Position numbers and translations under genes: made by a program. The notes under the pieces were generated by a model. It was not told where the DNA came from. It did no database searches and worked only from the letters and a program-made list of their open reading frames with translations. Below, piece by piece: positions 63,812-64,000 of a stretch of 64,000 nt of DNA. Origin of the DNA: Casuarina equisetifolia (lineage: Eukaryota; Streptophyta; Magnoliopsida; Fagales; Casuarinaceae). The stretch spans positions 7,614,501 to 7,678,500 of the forward strand of contig CM052360.1 of the NCBI GenBank assembly GCA_028551475.1. Direction: 5' to 3'. The stretch's first letter is position 1. The number at the start of each line of letters is the position of its first letter.

Positions 63812-64000
63812 TCAAAGGCCAGGTTTTTCCCGGTGAAACTCGTCCTGTTTGTTTGATTTTTCTCTCTGGAAAGTTAACCCCAAATGACTTTGTAACGGTT
63901 GCCTATAAACTACTAAGGTTTCCGGGAAACTCTGGTCTTTCCAGGCCTGAGAACATAACTATACTATTCTCCTCGAAATGATTGAGGAGACCTTAACTAG

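Noticed and set aside
1-64000. CRISPR arrays, operons, microRNA hairpins of well-known families, tRNA and rRNA genes
   Set aside because: No prokaryotic organisation is present. I looked for mature sequences of common conserved plant miRNAs and tRNA T-arm patterns by eye and found only partial matches.

Overview
This window is nuclear DNA from a eudicot plant. Every recognisable protein gene is a plant family, the introns are GT-AG with plant-like spacing, and the intergenic DNA is AT-rich with many short microsatellites and few transposon remnants. I cannot name the species. Four genes in a row (LSM12-like, plastid-type GNAT, PBL28-like kinase, MLP423-like) match, from memory, the neighbours At1g24050-At1g24040-At1g24030-At1g24020 of Arabidopsis. 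This indicates conserved microsynteny, here interrupted by a TRICHOME BIREFRINGENCE-LIKE (TBL) gene.

Layout. 1-0.5 kb: 5' part of an LSM12-like gene (-) that runs off the left edge and carries a textbook U12-type AT-AC intron. 3.7-5.1 kb: TBL polysaccharide O-acetyltransferase (+) with a 72-nt in-frame intron. 6.6-9.8 kb: two-exon GNAT acetyltransferase (+), followed by a 196-bp tandem duplication. 11.4-13.9 kb: seven-exon PBL28-like kinase (-). 16.9-17.5 kb: MLP423-like Bet v 1 fold gene (+). 18.2-33.8 kb: a head-to-tail array of WAT1/UMAMIT (EamA) transporter genes, all (-): three intact seven-exon genes (349, 351 and 350 aa) and two pseudogenes, one of them from another subfamily. 33.8-42.0 kb: no gene seen. 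42.0-43.8 kb: a seven-exon gene with a bHLH-MYC N-terminal-type domain (+). 45.4-55.2 kb: a complete 20-exon threonyl-tRNA synthetase (-) with two in-frame starts, as expected for dual targeting, and one GC-AG intron. 55.2-61.4 kb: repeats and unassigned DNA. 61.45-61.68 kb: a 75-aa atypical bHLH resembling UPBEAT1. The right end has no recognised gene.

The genes do not form a pathway; this is an ordinary euchromatic plant locus. I found no unprecedented biological system. The most interesting signals concern RNA processing (AT-AC intron, exitron-like intron, GC donor, splice sites that read as both donor and acceptor, a 4-nt tandem donor) and the birth and death of the WAT1 array. Exon boundaries were built by hand from reading frame, splice consensus and remembered family sequence, and were checked for phase. 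No database search was run.
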